Positions 1-8,164 of a stretch of DNA of 19,772 nucleotides are shown here, in pieces. Made by a program: the position numbers and the translations under genes. Numbering within the stretch: position 1 is the first letter of the stretch; each line of letters begins with the position of its first letter. Origin of the DNA: Acidimicrobiales bacterium (GTDB lineage: Bacteria; Actinomycetota; Acidimicrobiia; Acidimicrobiales; Poriferisodalaceae); assembly GCA_020439485.1 (NCBI GenBank), contig JAGQSP010000070.1, positions 1 through 19,772 on the forward strand. Reading direction: 5' to 3'. Under the pieces are notes generated by a model. That model saw nothing but the letters and a program-made list of their open reading frames with translations, searched no databases and had not been told where the DNA came from.

Positions 1-109
1 GGTGTGACGAGCACTGCGCGCACACCTTCCAAGTCGGCTGGGTTGGGCCCCACTTCAGGGGCCCGGGGCGCTGAAGACGCGCCCGGCGCGGCCGACTGGT
101 CCAGCGTCC

Positions 110-145
110 TAATAGGGGTGCACCGTCACCGGACCAGGAGGGTTC
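110..145 (+). promoter_or_regulatory. Possible promoter -10 and strong RBS ahead of the polysaccharide operon
   Basis: An A/T-rich TAATAG at 110-115 stands out from very GC-rich surroundings and could be a -10 element, but I see no convincing -35 at the right distance. AGGAGG at 136-141 is a near-perfect Shine-Dalgarno 4 bases before the ATG at 146 and fixes that start. The first 145 bases hold no gene I can support; the tail of an upstream gene could end at the TGA at 5-7. Confidence 0.3.
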
Positions 146-1267
146 ATGACACCTGTTGGCGTGCAGTTCCTCGTCAACGCCGGACCAGGATCGGCCGCGG
201 GCGAGAGAGCCGAGCGGATCGCTCGAATGGTCGACGGCGATGCGATCGTCACCTACCGCAAAGGCACGCGGCGCGCCGACGCCGTGGCGATGGCCCGCGA
301 GGTGGCAAGGAACGCACCCGAGGTGGTCTATGCGATGGACCTGGCCGTGGCCCCCGTTGCAGCTTGGGCTCTCGACGGCGGGCGTCGCAGGCTGATCGTC
401 GACACCGGCGACGCACCGCTGGCGTTCCTGGAGTTGATCGGGGCGTCCGCGACACGACGCGCGATGGCCCGCGCCCTCGAATCAGTGGGGTACGGGCGTT
501 CCGATCTCGTCATCGTGCGAGGCCGATATCACGCCGAGCAACTTCATGCGGCAGGGCACCATCACGTCTCCGTGGTGGCCGATGGGGTCGACCTGGACCT
601 GCTGCAGCCCAAGGAAGTGACCGACCTGCGCACCCAGCTGGGCCTCGACCGACGAATGACGGTTGGTGTGCAGGGCAACTTCACCTGGTATCCAAAGCTC
701 GGAGGGGGTCTGGGCTGGGATCTCGTGCAGGCCATCGGGCGTCACGACCTGGACATCGATGCGGTCTTCATCGGCGAGGGCCCCGGCTTGGCACAGCTTC
801 GCCTGATGGCCGAGCGGCTGGGCGTCGGCGACAGAGTCCACATGATGGGACGCGTTGCATACTCACAATTGGCCACCTACCTGTCGTTGTGCGACGTCAC
901 CCTGTTGACCCAAACGGATGATCCGTCCAGCTGGGCCCGCACCACCGGCAAGCTGCCGACCTATCTGGCAACCGGCCGCTACGTCGTTGCTACCAGGGTC
1001 GGAACCGCAGTCGACCTGCTCGAGCCCGAGCACCTGCTGGACTATCGCGGCCACTGGGACACGACCTACCCCGACCGGCTGGCCCGCAAGCTGGGCGAAC
1101 TCGCCCACGACCGCGACCGTACGATCGCCCGCGGGCTTGCGCTGCGTTCGCTTGCCGAGTCCTTCGACTACGACCGCATCGCCAGATCCTGCGCCTCGGA
1201 GATCGCTCGTGTGTGCGAACGCAGCGCAGGTTCGCCTGCCCGGCTGACATTAGGAGCAGGCCTGTGA
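146..1267 (+). CDS. Glycosyltransferase, GT4-like (GT-B fold)
   Basis: A 373-residue cytosolic glycosyltransferase, probably adding one sugar to a lipid-linked surface glycan. The C-terminal half has the GT-B donor-site pattern: a VFIGEGPG strand-turn near residues 211-218, then MMGRV, YLSLCDV, and TGKLPTYLATGRYVVATR near 267-284. The last pattern resembles the conserved K/R-L-x-x-Y-L-A-x-G stretch of GT4-type enzymes; the canonical E-x7-E is not obvious. The ATG start is supported by AGGAGG just upstream. The stop overlaps the next gene's GTG by 4 bp (GTGA), so translation is likely coupled. It is the first gene of a six-gene run of sugar-polymer genes. Donor and acceptor cannot be read from the sequence. 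Confidence 0.8.
   Translation: MTPVGVQFLVNAGPGSAAGERAERIARMVDGDAIVTYRKGTRRADAVAMAREVARNAPEVVYAMDLAVAPVAAWALDGGRRRLIVDTGDAPLAFLELIGASATRRAMARALESVGYGRSDLVIVRGRYHAEQLHAAGHHHVSVVADGVDLDLLQPKEVTDLRTQLGLDRRMTVGVQGNFTWYPKLGGGLGWDLVQAIGRHDLDIDAVFIGEGPGLAQLRLMAERLGVGDRVHMMGRVAYSQLATYLSLCDVTLLTQTDDPSSWARTTGKLPTYLATGRYVVATRVGTAVDLLEPEHLLDYRGHWDTTYPDRLARKLGELAHDRDRTIARGLALRSLAESFDYDRIARSCASEIARVCERSAGSPARLTLGAGL
1252..1256 (+). promoter_or_regulatory. RBS deciding a GTG start
   Basis: AGGAG sits 7 bases before the GTG at 1264 and lies inside the end of the upstream gene. It favours the GTG start over an in-frame ATG at 1213, which would force a 55-bp overlap. Confidence 0.65.
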
Positions 1268-2262
1268 CACGCACGTTCAGTGGCATCGCCGCAGAATCGC
1301 GCGGCGGAATACTGCTGGTGGGCGAAGATGCTCCGGGCGCCCTGTTGTCGAGCCTGCGACCGGGCATCGAAGCCGCCGCCCCCACGACCGTTCTGAACCC
1401 ATTGGCCGCAGCCCGCGAGCTGATCGGGGTTCAGCGCTTCGGCGCCGCCGTGAGACGGCGACTGATCGCCCGCCACGCAGGCGAGCGCCTCATCGAGGCC
1501 GTGCAACAGCTGCGCCCCGACGCCGTGGTGCTGATAAAGGGTCGAGCAATAGATGCCGACGCCATCGATCGCGTGCGTTCGCTTGGCACACGGGTGCTTT
1601 GTTACTACCCCGACAACCCGGCCTGGCGCGGCGCCGACAGTGGTGCACGCGAGCGCCTGATCGCCTGCGACACGGCGGTGCTGTGGTCGGCACGGCAGGC
1701 CGACCTGCTGACCGCCGAAGCCAGAAACGTCGCCGTCTTGCCGTTCGGCTACGACGCAAACTGGTTTCCTCTTGCCAGCCCAGGCGGAGACCGGTCTGGC
1801 ATCGCCTTTCTGGGCACGTGGTCGCCTCGCCGCGAACGCTTCCTGTCCGCCCTCGAAGGACTGCCACTGACCATCGCCGGAACCGGCTGGCGCGACAACA
1901 GCAGCCTGGGCGGTGGCGACCCGATCGTGGAAGACGGCGCCGGCGCGGTTCTGCGTTCTTCGGCCATCGGTATCAACCTGTTGCACCCTCAGTGCGCCGG
2001 GGCGCACAACATGCGCACACGGGAGATCTCGGCGTGCGGAGCCCTGCAGATAACCGAGCCCGGAACCGACGGAACACCACTGCTGGACGGCGAGAGCTGT
2101 CTGTGGTTCCGGTCGCCTGCCGAGCTGCGGGCCACTGTCGAGGCCGCGTTGAACGACCCGGTCGGCTCGTCCGAGATTGCGCGCAAGGCCCAGTTCGCGA
2201 TCGCCGAGGACACCTACGTCGCACGCGGGCGCGACCTGGCGGCGCTGGCCGGGGCGATCTGA
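1264..2262 (+). CDS. CgeB-like glycosyltransferase
   Basis: A 332-residue protein resembling the CgeB / glycosyl transferases group 1 type. Visible are an N-terminal ILLVGED strand, LCYYPDNPAWR near residues 112-122, VLPFGYDANWF near 158-168, IAFLGTW near 180-186, and INLLHPQ followed by HNMRTREISACGALQITE near 248-265. The last stretch, with its R-x-x-E-x-x-A-C-G core, is the family hallmark in the donor-binding C-terminal domain. The GTG start at 1264 follows AGGAG and overlaps the preceding stop by 4 bp; an ATG at 1213 is open in frame but less likely. The sugar transferred is unknown. Position in the operon points to surface-glycan assembly. Confidence 0.75.
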   Translation: MTRTFSGIAAESRGGILLVGEDAPGALLSSLRPGIEAAAPTTVLNPLAAARELIGVQRFGAAVRRRLIARHAGERLIEAVQQLRPDAVVLIKGRAIDADAIDRVRSLGTRVLCYYPDNPAWRGADSGARERLIACDTAVLWSARQADLLTAEARNVAVLPFGYDANWFPLASPGGDRSGIAFLGTWSPRRERFLSALEGLPLTIAGTGWRDNSSLGGGDPIVEDGAGAVLRSSAIGINLLHPQCAGAHNMRTREISACGALQITEPGTDGTPLLDGESCLWFRSPAELRATVEAALNDPVGSSEIARKAQFAIAEDTYVARGRDLAALAGAI

Positions 2263-2263
2263 C

Positions 2264-3058
2264 ATGGCGTGGGCCGCGACCGGTGTAGGCATGGCTCCTG
2301 GTGAGTTGTTGGCTTCGGTGGTCGCCGATATTCCCGACGGCTACGAGGTGACAGCCAGATCACAAGACTGGGGTTCGTGGCTGGTGGCCGAGAAGCCCAA
2401 CAGCGACAGAACTACTTGGGCCCGCCGCGGTCGCTGGCTCGCGATAGGCGAACCCAACGCAACCCCCTGGCCCGATCCCTACGACCTGGCCCCGCTGTCG
2501 GCAGTGATCGATCGTGCTGAACGATTCGGTGGCTACGCAGCAACCCTGTTCTCGGGTCCGCTCGCCCTGATCGACCTGATCGACGGCAGTTGGCATTGTG
2601 CCCTCAACGGACTGCTGGCTGAGGGTCCCCACCTCGGCGACTTTCGCGTCTCGACCCTTTCTGCCCGCAGACGCAACCCCGCGGCTGTGGCCGACCCGAT
2701 CGCCGATCCGGTGCCAGGGTTCAGCTATGCGCGCCTGGTTGCCGAGGTCGACTCACACCTGCCGGCTCTGGAACGGCGGGTCGGCCTGGGCGACCCCACG
2801 GCCCCGGGCCACACCGACCTCGGCGGCCGAGACTGGGCGCTCGACATATACCCGTGGGGACCGCGGGCGCTGATATCGAGGCCGTCCAATCTGGCCGAAG
2901 TGTTGGCAGACCCAGCCCTGCTGGACGAGGCTCGGCGTCGGGTGGTGCCCGAACTGGTGTGGAGGGCCGAGCGGCGCGGGAAGACCCTCGTAGCCCCCTA
3001 CCTCGAGCGGGTGGTGCTGGACCAGATCGGCTTCGGCCGCGTCAGGGCAGCGTCGTGA
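2264..3058 (+). CDS. Unrecognised protein in the polysaccharide operon
   Basis: A 264-residue soluble protein, rich in W, P and R, that I do not recognise. It has no signal peptide, membrane segment or cofactor motif that I can name. The central part (FGGYAATLFSGPLALIDLID, then SWHCALNGLL, roughly residues 89-122) has alternating strands reminiscent of an N-terminal Ntn amidotransferase (AsnB-like) domain. However, there is no Cys at position 2 and no R-G-P-D motif, so this is a weak impression. The C-terminus (RGKTLVAPYLERVV) looks helical. The ATG starts one base after the previous stop, and the stop overlaps the next GTG by 4 bp, so the gene belongs to the operon. ATG 2291 is an alternative start. 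Coding is supported by length and coupling, function is not. Confidence 0.7.
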   Translation: MAWAATGVGMAPGELLASVVADIPDGYEVTARSQDWGSWLVAEKPNSDRTTWARRGRWLAIGEPNATPWPDPYDLAPLSAVIDRAERFGGYAATLFSGPLALIDLIDGSWHCALNGLLAEGPHLGDFRVSTLSARRRNPAAVADPIADPVPGFSYARLVAEVDSHLPALERRVGLGDPTAPGHTDLGGRDWALDIYPWGPRALISRPSNLAEVLADPALLDEARRRVVPELVWRAERRGKTLVAPYLERVVLDQIGFGRVRAAS

Positions 3059-4218
3059 ACCTGCGGACAGGCAACTACCGCGAGGGCAGACCCCGGGCAG
3101 TGAAGCCGCGGGCTCTGCTGCTCAGCCTCGACTACGCACCACAGACCGGCGGCCAGCCCAGGCTGATAACGGCCATAGTCGAGGCCACCGCCGACATGGT
3201 CGACTGGAAGGTCATAACCGCCGCACCTGGCGCACCCGACGAGCGCGTTGTGCGCGCCGGCGGCATGCGCTCCATGGTGACCCAGACACTGAGGGCCAGG
3301 CGCTGGCTCGATGCCGCAGACGACCGCCTGGTGGTCAGCGCCCACGCCTATCTGGGCCCACTCGCCCATGTGGTCGGCCTGCTCTCGAAGGCTCCTGTGA
3401 GCACCCTTTGCTACGGGCGCGAGCTGGTACCGGCGAACCTGGCCCACCGGCTGGCTTTGTCGACCCTGCGCTTGGACCACAAGGTGGTGACCATCAGTCG
3501 GCACAGCCAGGACGTGGTGCGAGGACTCGGAGTGAAGCCCCAACACAGCGCCTGGGTGGGGTGCGAACTGAAGCCCAGGTTCACCCGACCCGGCGACCCT
3601 TCGCCACGCACACAAGCCGGCCTGCACGCCGTGGCCGTGACCCGGCTCTGCGAGGGATACAAGAACCTCGAGGTCACCCTGCGAGCGGTGGCGTTGCTGG
3701 TGGCCGACGGCACCGTCGAGCACTACACGATCGTCGGCGACGGCCCCAGGCGGGCCTCGCTTCAGCGCAGGATCGATCGCCTCGGGCTCGGCGAACACGT
3801 CACCCTGGCCGGGAGACTCGACGACCGACAGCTGGGCGACCTGCTGCAGACGGCACATGTCGGTCTGTTCCCCAGCCGAGTCTCGAGGGCAGAGGGCGGC
3901 TTCGAAGGCTTCGGCATAGTGGTTCAAGAGTTCGCCGCGGCGGGCTTGCCGGTGATCGTCGGTGATGTCGGCGGAGCGGGCGATGCCGCCAGGACCGAGT
4001 GGGCCAAACTGGTCCAGCCGGACGACCTGGCGGCCTGGGTGGACGCTCTGGATGAACTAGCCCGCGACGAGCCCCTGCGCATGTCGATGGCGCAGGCCGC
4101 CCACCGCTTTGGCCAGACCCTCGACACCGCAACCACCGCCCGCTCGTTTCTGGACGCCCTGCGAGGTGTTCCAGCGCCCACACCGATCAGCCGCCGAAAC
4201 CTGCTGGGGGTGAACTGA
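3055..4218 (+). CDS. GT4 family glycosyltransferase
   Basis: A 387-residue retaining GT-B glycosyltransferase of family GT4. The N-terminus has LLLSLDYAPQTGG (residues 21-33), the usual acceptor-side loop. The donor side shows TRLCEGYKN (196-204, with the phosphate-contacting R/K), YTIVGDGPRR (224-233), VTLAGRLDD (249-257) and EGFGIVVQE (284-292), which is a perfect E-x7-E motif. GTG 3055 was chosen because it forms the GTGA overlap with the previous stop, matching the neighbouring junctions. GTG 3100 is a shorter alternative that begins nearer the first core strand. The stop overlaps the asnB-like ATG by one base. It is probably a cytosolic enzyme acting on a polyprenyl-linked glycan. Confidence 0.85.
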   Translation: MNLRTGNYREGRPRAVKPRALLLSLDYAPQTGGQPRLITAIVEATADMVDWKVITAAPGAPDERVVRAGGMRSMVTQTLRARRWLDAADDRLVVSAHAYLGPLAHVVGLLSKAPVSTLCYGRELVPANLAHRLALSTLRLDHKVVTISRHSQDVVRGLGVKPQHSAWVGCELKPRFTRPGDPSPRTQAGLHAVAVTRLCEGYKNLEVTLRAVALLVADGTVEHYTIVGDGPRRASLQRRIDRLGLGEHVTLAGRLDDRQLGDLLQTAHVGLFPSRVSRAEGGFEGFGIVVQEFAAAGLPVIVGDVGGAGDAARTEWAKLVQPDDLAAWVDALDELARDEPLRMSMAQAAHRFGQTLDTATTARSFLDALRGVPAPTPISRRNLLGVN

Positions 4219-6050
4219 TGTGCGGCTTGGCCGGAGCGCTCGGGCCCGATGCGCCAGACAGGGCGCAACGGGCGATGCAACGCTTGCTGCACAGAGGCCC
4301 CGACGGCTCGGGGATGTGGTCGTCGGGCCAGGTGGCGATGGCGCACACGCGGCTTGCGATCATCGACCCGACCCCAGCATCTTCGCAGCCGTTCCAGCGC
4401 GACTCGCTGGTCGTCACATACAACGGCGAGATCTACAACCACCTCGAGCTGAAGCGCCAGTTGGCGGCCACGGGATCGCGGTTCGAAACCGCAGGAGACA
4501 CCGAGGTGTTGGTCGAGGTGCTGTTGCGCATGGGCACGCCGGGCCTGTCGCGCCTCAGGGGCATGTTCGCCGCCGCCATCTGGGATCGATCCGATAGCAG
4601 CCTGATGTTGGTTCGCGACAGCGACGGCATCAAGCCGCTGTACTGGCGCACCTCGGGCACGGTCGTCGAGTGGGCATCGGAAGCCCGGGTGCTGGCAGAC
4701 GACGAGCCCCATCTGCTTCGGGGGCGCGCGGTGCGCGAGTTTCTCCGCTTCGGCGCTCCGGTTTCCGAGCCGATCTTCGAACACGTGAACGAGGTGCCGC
4801 CGGGATCGGTGGTGAGGTTCGATCGGTCGGGGGTGACGGTCAGACCCTTCGCCGCTACCGACTCGACCTCACCCGACTGGGACTCGGCAGGCGTAGCCGG
4901 CCTCGACCCGGTCCGCACGCTCGGTAGGTCCATAGCCGAACACGCAAGATCCGACCGGCCGGTGGCGCTGTTCCTCAGTGGCGGATTCGACTCGGCCGCT
5001 CTGCTTCGGGGGCTTCGCGACGCTGGTGTGTCGCCTTTGGGCCTGACGCTGGCTACGTCCGACAACCGGGAAGACGTGGCCAGGGCCAAACGGACGGCGG
5101 CCAACTATGGGATCGAGCACGAGATAGTCGAGGTCGACGACACAACAATCGTCGACGAGACCAACGAGTTCTGGCAGGGCCTCGACCAGCCGGGAATCGA
5201 TGGCTTCAACACACACCTGATCTCGCGCGCAGCTGCACAGCGAGGCTTTCCCGTGGCACTCAGTGGTTTGGGGGCCGACGAGATATTGGGTGGCTACCGC
5301 TACTACAGAACCGAACCGGCCATGGGGCTTGCCGAGCGTGTGATCGGCCCGATTCCGCCCAGCCTGCGCAAGCGAGCAGCCGCCGTTGCGTCGCGCTTGT
5401 CTGGCCGGCCCGAGGCCAGGCTTGCCGCGGCCATGGGAGCCAAGGGCGTCACGGAACGACACATGGCTTTTCGCACGCTGTTCGACGCCGAAGAGGTAAC
5501 CCGATTGACCGGCTGCGCCCCTTCGGTGTCGGTCCGCTGGGACGGGTCCGGCGACGCGGCGGCCGGCCAGTTCGCCGCTCTGGATACTGCGACCTATCTG
5601 CGCCCGACGCTGCTGCGAGACGCGGACATCCACTCGATGCGCCACGGCGTAGAACTGCGGGTGCCGTTCGTCGATCGCCACGTGAAAGCAGCGGTTGGTG
5701 GCCGGTCTCGGGCGCTGACCAAGGCCGAACTGGCCCGAGCATGGGGAGACCGGTTCCTCGAAGCCAAGGCGACCGAGCCCAAACTGACCTTCCGTCTACC
5801 CTGGAATCGCTGGATGCCTGCCATCCTCGACGCCCACAAGGACCTGCTGTTGGCGCCACAACCATGGCGCGGGCTGATCGACCCGGTCGAGGCAGACGCG
5901 ATCTTGAACCACGACCGCAGAGGTCGCGGAGAGCCATTGAGGGCTTGGGCGCTGCTGGTGCTGGCCGCTTGGATCGACCAACGACAGGCCGCCCAAACCG
6001 AGCCGCTCGACAGATCGCCTGGCCGGACCCCGAAGGAGGTACGCGCATGA
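4218..6050 (+). CDS. asnB: Asparagine synthetase-type glutamine amidotransferase
   Basis: A 610-residue class II glutamine amidotransferase fused to an ATP-dependent amide synthetase domain. After Met removal Cys2 is the N-terminal nucleophile (MCGLAG). LHRGPDG (24-30), R45, YNGEIYN (68-74) and D94 form the glutaminase site. LSGGFDS (253-259) is the ATP pyrophosphatase loop, and SGLGADEILGGY (349-360) is the conserved synthetase motif. Length is normal for the family. It could make asparagine. However, its place inside a run of glycosyltransferases, with overlaps on both sides, resembles the AsnB homologues of polysaccharide clusters that are thought to amidate uronic acids. The symbol denotes the family, not a proven role. 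The start overlaps the upstream stop as TGATG. Confidence 0.9.
   Translation: MCGLAGALGPDAPDRAQRAMQRLLHRGPDGSGMWSSGQVAMAHTRLAIIDPTPASSQPFQRDSLVVTYNGEIYNHLELKRQLAATGSRFETAGDTEVLVEVLLRMGTPGLSRLRGMFAAAIWDRSDSSLMLVRDSDGIKPLYWRTSGTVVEWASEARVLADDEPHLLRGRAVREFLRFGAPVSEPIFEHVNEVPPGSVVRFDRSGVTVRPFAATDSTSPDWDSAGVAGLDPVRTLGRSIAEHARSDRPVALFLSGGFDSAALLRGLRDAGVSPLGLTLATSDNREDVARAKRTAANYGIEHEIVEVDDTTIVDETNEFWQGLDQPGIDGFNTHLISRAAAQRGFPVALSGLGADEILGGYRYYRTEPAMGLAERVIGPIPPSLRKRAAAVASRLSGRPEARLAAAMGAKGVTERHMAFRTLFDAEEVTRLTGCAPSVSVRWDGSGDAAAGQFAALDTATYLRPTLLRDADIHSMRHGVELRVPFVDRHVKAAVGGRSRALTKAELARAWGDRFLEAKATEPKLTFRLPWNRWMPAILDAHKDLLLAPQPWRGLIDPVEADAILNHDRRGRGEPLRAWALLVLAAWIDQRQAAQTEPLDRSPGRTPKEVRA
6033..6040 (+). 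promoter_or_regulatory. Near-perfect Shine-Dalgarno
   Basis: AAGGAGGT lies 6 bases before the ATG at 6047. It is the strongest ribosome-binding site in the window, fixes the start of the last glycosyltransferase of the operon, and sits within the end of the asnB-like gene. Confidence 0.8.
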
Positions 6051-7294
6051 GGATCATGTTCGTCAGCCCGGGCGGGCACGCTCAGGGTGGCGCCGAACGA
6101 AGCCTCGCACTGTTGATGGCAGGACTGCTCGAACGCGGGCACGAGGTGCATGTAGCCGTCATGGAGACAGGCGATGCATCGACCGCATTTCGAGAGGTCG
6201 GTGCCACGGTCGCCGGCATCGCCGGTGAGGGCACCCCCTGGGGCCGCCGTCACGGATCGGCGCCGCAGATGTTGGCCTCGACCCTCGTCGGCGCACCGGA
6301 CCTGGTACGAACCGTGGGTCGTCTCCGCCAGATGATCGCCCGCTCCCGACCAGACGTCGTCCACTCGAACGGTTTCCGGAGCCATGTGCTGTCTCCGCTG
6401 TTGGGCGCCGGGCCGGCTCCGATCGTTTGGAGTCTCAGAGACAGAGCCCCCAGCAGGTGGCAGCGGCAGGTGCTGCAACACGCCAGCCGCAGCGCGGCCG
6501 CGGTCGCAGCCAACTCGACCTTCACCGCAGACCAGCTACATCACCCCTCGGTGCGCGTCATCTCGAACCCCATCGAATCGGCGACCGTTCCCGACAAGTC
6601 GACCGCCCAGGCCAGCCTGGGTCTTGCGGACGATCGTCATGTGGTCGCAGTTCTGGCACATCTGCATCCGTCGAAAGGGCACGACATCGCCATCGACGCT
6701 CTCGCCGGGTGGAATCCAAACGAACGGCCCCTGCTCTTGCTGGCGGGCGGCGACCTGTACCCCGACTCGGCCCGATATCGATCCGAGTTGCAGGCCCGGG
6801 CCACCTCGGCAGGGCTCGACGAAGACGTGCGCTTCCTCGGAGCCGTCGACGATATTGGCACCGTGTTGGCCGCGGCGGATGTGGTGGTGCACCCGTGCCG
6901 CTACCCCGAGGGGTTCGGCAGGGTCGTGCCCGAAGCTCAAGCGGCTGGAGTGCCTGTGGTAGCGACGGCTCTGGGCGGGGTGCTCGACCTGATCTCCCAC
7001 GACGAGAACGGCCTTCTGGTGCCTGCTGGCTCGGCGCAAGCTCTGCGCGACGCCATCGACAGCGCCATGTGGCCTGGAGAACGTCGAACCCGCCTGATCG
7101 AAATGGGCCGCCTGAGCGCCGCACGTTTCGCGCCGGCGCGCCATGTCGACGCTATGGAGCGCCTGTACCGCGAGGTGTGCGGACACGTCGATCAACCGGC
7201 GAGGGCGTCGCTGCAACCGGTCGGCTCGCGCGCCGGGTCAACGCCGGGGCTTGCCGATGACACTGACGAGGTTGGTCAGCAGATCACGCTCTGA
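6047..7294 (+). CDS. GT4 family glycosyltransferase
   Basis: A 415-residue GT4 glycosyltransferase. The N-terminus reads MRIMFVSPGGHAQGGAERSL, where GGAE (14-17) is the classic acceptor-domain glycine loop. Donor-side motifs are AHLHPSKGHD (204-213), LLLAGGDLY (230-238) and EGFGRVVPE (288-296), the E-x7-E signature, followed by GVPVVAT and NGLLVPAG. The start is fixed by AAGGAGGT, and the ATGA overlaps the asnB-like stop by 4 bp. The last ~35 residues look like a low-complexity extension beyond the GT-B core, and 57 bp of it overlap the 3' end of the opposing methyltransferase gene. It is the last gene of the plus-strand operon. Confidence 0.88.
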   Translation: MRIMFVSPGGHAQGGAERSLALLMAGLLERGHEVHVAVMETGDASTAFREVGATVAGIAGEGTPWGRRHGSAPQMLASTLVGAPDLVRTVGRLRQMIARSRPDVVHSNGFRSHVLSPLLGAGPAPIVWSLRDRAPSRWQRQVLQHASRSAAAVAANSTFTADQLHHPSVRVISNPIESATVPDKSTAQASLGLADDRHVVAVLAHLHPSKGHDIAIDALAGWNPNERPLLLLAGGDLYPDSARYRSELQARATSAGLDEDVRFLGAVDDIGTVLAAADVVVHPCRYPEGFGRVVPEAQAAGVPVVATALGGVLDLISHDENGLLVPAGSAQALRDAIDSAMWPGERRTRLIEMGRLSAARFAPARHVDAMERLYREVCGHVDQPARASLQPVGSRAGSTPGLADDTDEVGQQITL

Positions 7295-8122
7295 GTGTGA
7301 CCGCCTGAGCCGGTTCCACTCGTCGGGATGGTTCTGGCGAAAACCCAGGCCCTTTCGACTGGCGACCACGCCCAGACGTTCGATCTCGAAGTGCCGTTCG
7401 ATGTGGTCGATGTACTCGTCGAATCGCAGGCGATTGAAGAGGCCGGCCTCGAGCCAATGTTCCCAGCCGCCACCAACCCGGCGGGCGGCCTCCAGATACG
7501 AGGCGTCGTCGACCAGCAGGTGGTCGTAGCCCAATTGGCCGACGTGCGGGCCGCCATACGTGCTCCAGAGCGGCCCGAAGTAGGCGAAGAATCGACCCGA
7601 GTCGGTCAGCACCCTGTTGCATTCGGACAAGAACGAGTCGAGGTCGACCACATGCTCCAGAACCGACTGGCTGAACACCAGGTCGACGCTGGTGTCGGCC
7701 ACGGCCAGGTTCGCACCATCCGACAGTGCGAAGCTGGCCTTCAGACCCTCGTCGGCCGCCCTGGTCTTGACCTCCGCCCAGGCGTCTGGGTAGGCGAACA
7801 GGTCCATGCCGACGACGTGGTATGCCCCTCGATCCAGCCAGTAGTCGCCGATCTCGGGACCCTCTCCGCACCCCAGCACCAGCACCGTCGCCCCTTCGAG
7901 GTGACCTCCCCGCTCGAGGCGCCTGAGGCCGTCGTCTGGCCCCAGCCCTGCACCCGTGAGGCTGAAGTCATCCAGGGCGACGTCGTCGAGCCATGGCGCG
8001 ATCCGCTGCCGAACCGCCCGCTGCGAACAGACCCATCGATATGCAGGGCCTGCGGCCCGCGCGACGGTCGTCGCCACGGGAAGTTCGCGCTCGAACACGC
8101 TGTCGAGAATCGTGGAGCCCAC
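7238..8122 (-). CDS. SAM-dependent class I methyltransferase
   Basis: A 294-residue methyltransferase with a Rossmann-type SAM fold. VLVLGCGEG (80-88) is motif I, VVGMDLF is the acidic end of strand 2, and VDLVFSQSVLEHVVDLDSFL with ECNRVL match the Methyltransf_11/25 type (strand 4, post-motif). The substrate is unknown. It follows the PilZ glycosyltransferase gene on the same strand by 42 bases and so may modify its glycan product or a precursor. GTG 8122 is used: GGAGG precedes it, but at only 3 bases, so an in-frame downstream GTG (residue 9) is possible. The 3' end overlaps the opposing glycosyltransferase gene by 57 bp. Confidence 0.82.
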   Translation of the reverse strand: MGSTILDSVFERELPVATTVARAAGPAYRWVCSQRAVRQRIAPWLDDVALDDFSLTGAGLGPDDGLRRLERGGHLEGATVLVLGCGEGPEIGDYWLDRGAYHVVGMDLFAYPDAWAEVKTRAADEGLKASFALSDGANLAVADTSVDLVFSQSVLEHVVDLDSFLSECNRVLTDSGRFFAYFGPLWSTYGGPHVGQLGYDHLLVDDASYLEAARRVGGGWEHWLEAGLFNRLRFDEYIDHIERHFEIERLGVVASRKGLGFRQNHPDEWNRLRRSHSERDLLTNLVSVIGKPRR

Positions 8123-8164
8123 ACACCTCCATCGGATGCCACCGCTGCGAACTGAGCCGACGCC

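Noticed and set aside
1..76. Inverted repeats GGTGTG/CACACC (1-6 with 21-26) and CTTCAG/CTGAAG (53-58 with 71-76) as terminators or operators
   Set aside because: Stems are only 6 bp with 12-14 base loops, and there is no T-tract. Such repeats arise easily in this base composition.
4..921. A 305-codon plus-strand frame at the window start
   Set aside because: It overlaps the glycosyltransferase at 146 in another frame, and the translation is Arg/Gly/Ala-rich with no motif. The alternative gene has a strong RBS and family motifs.
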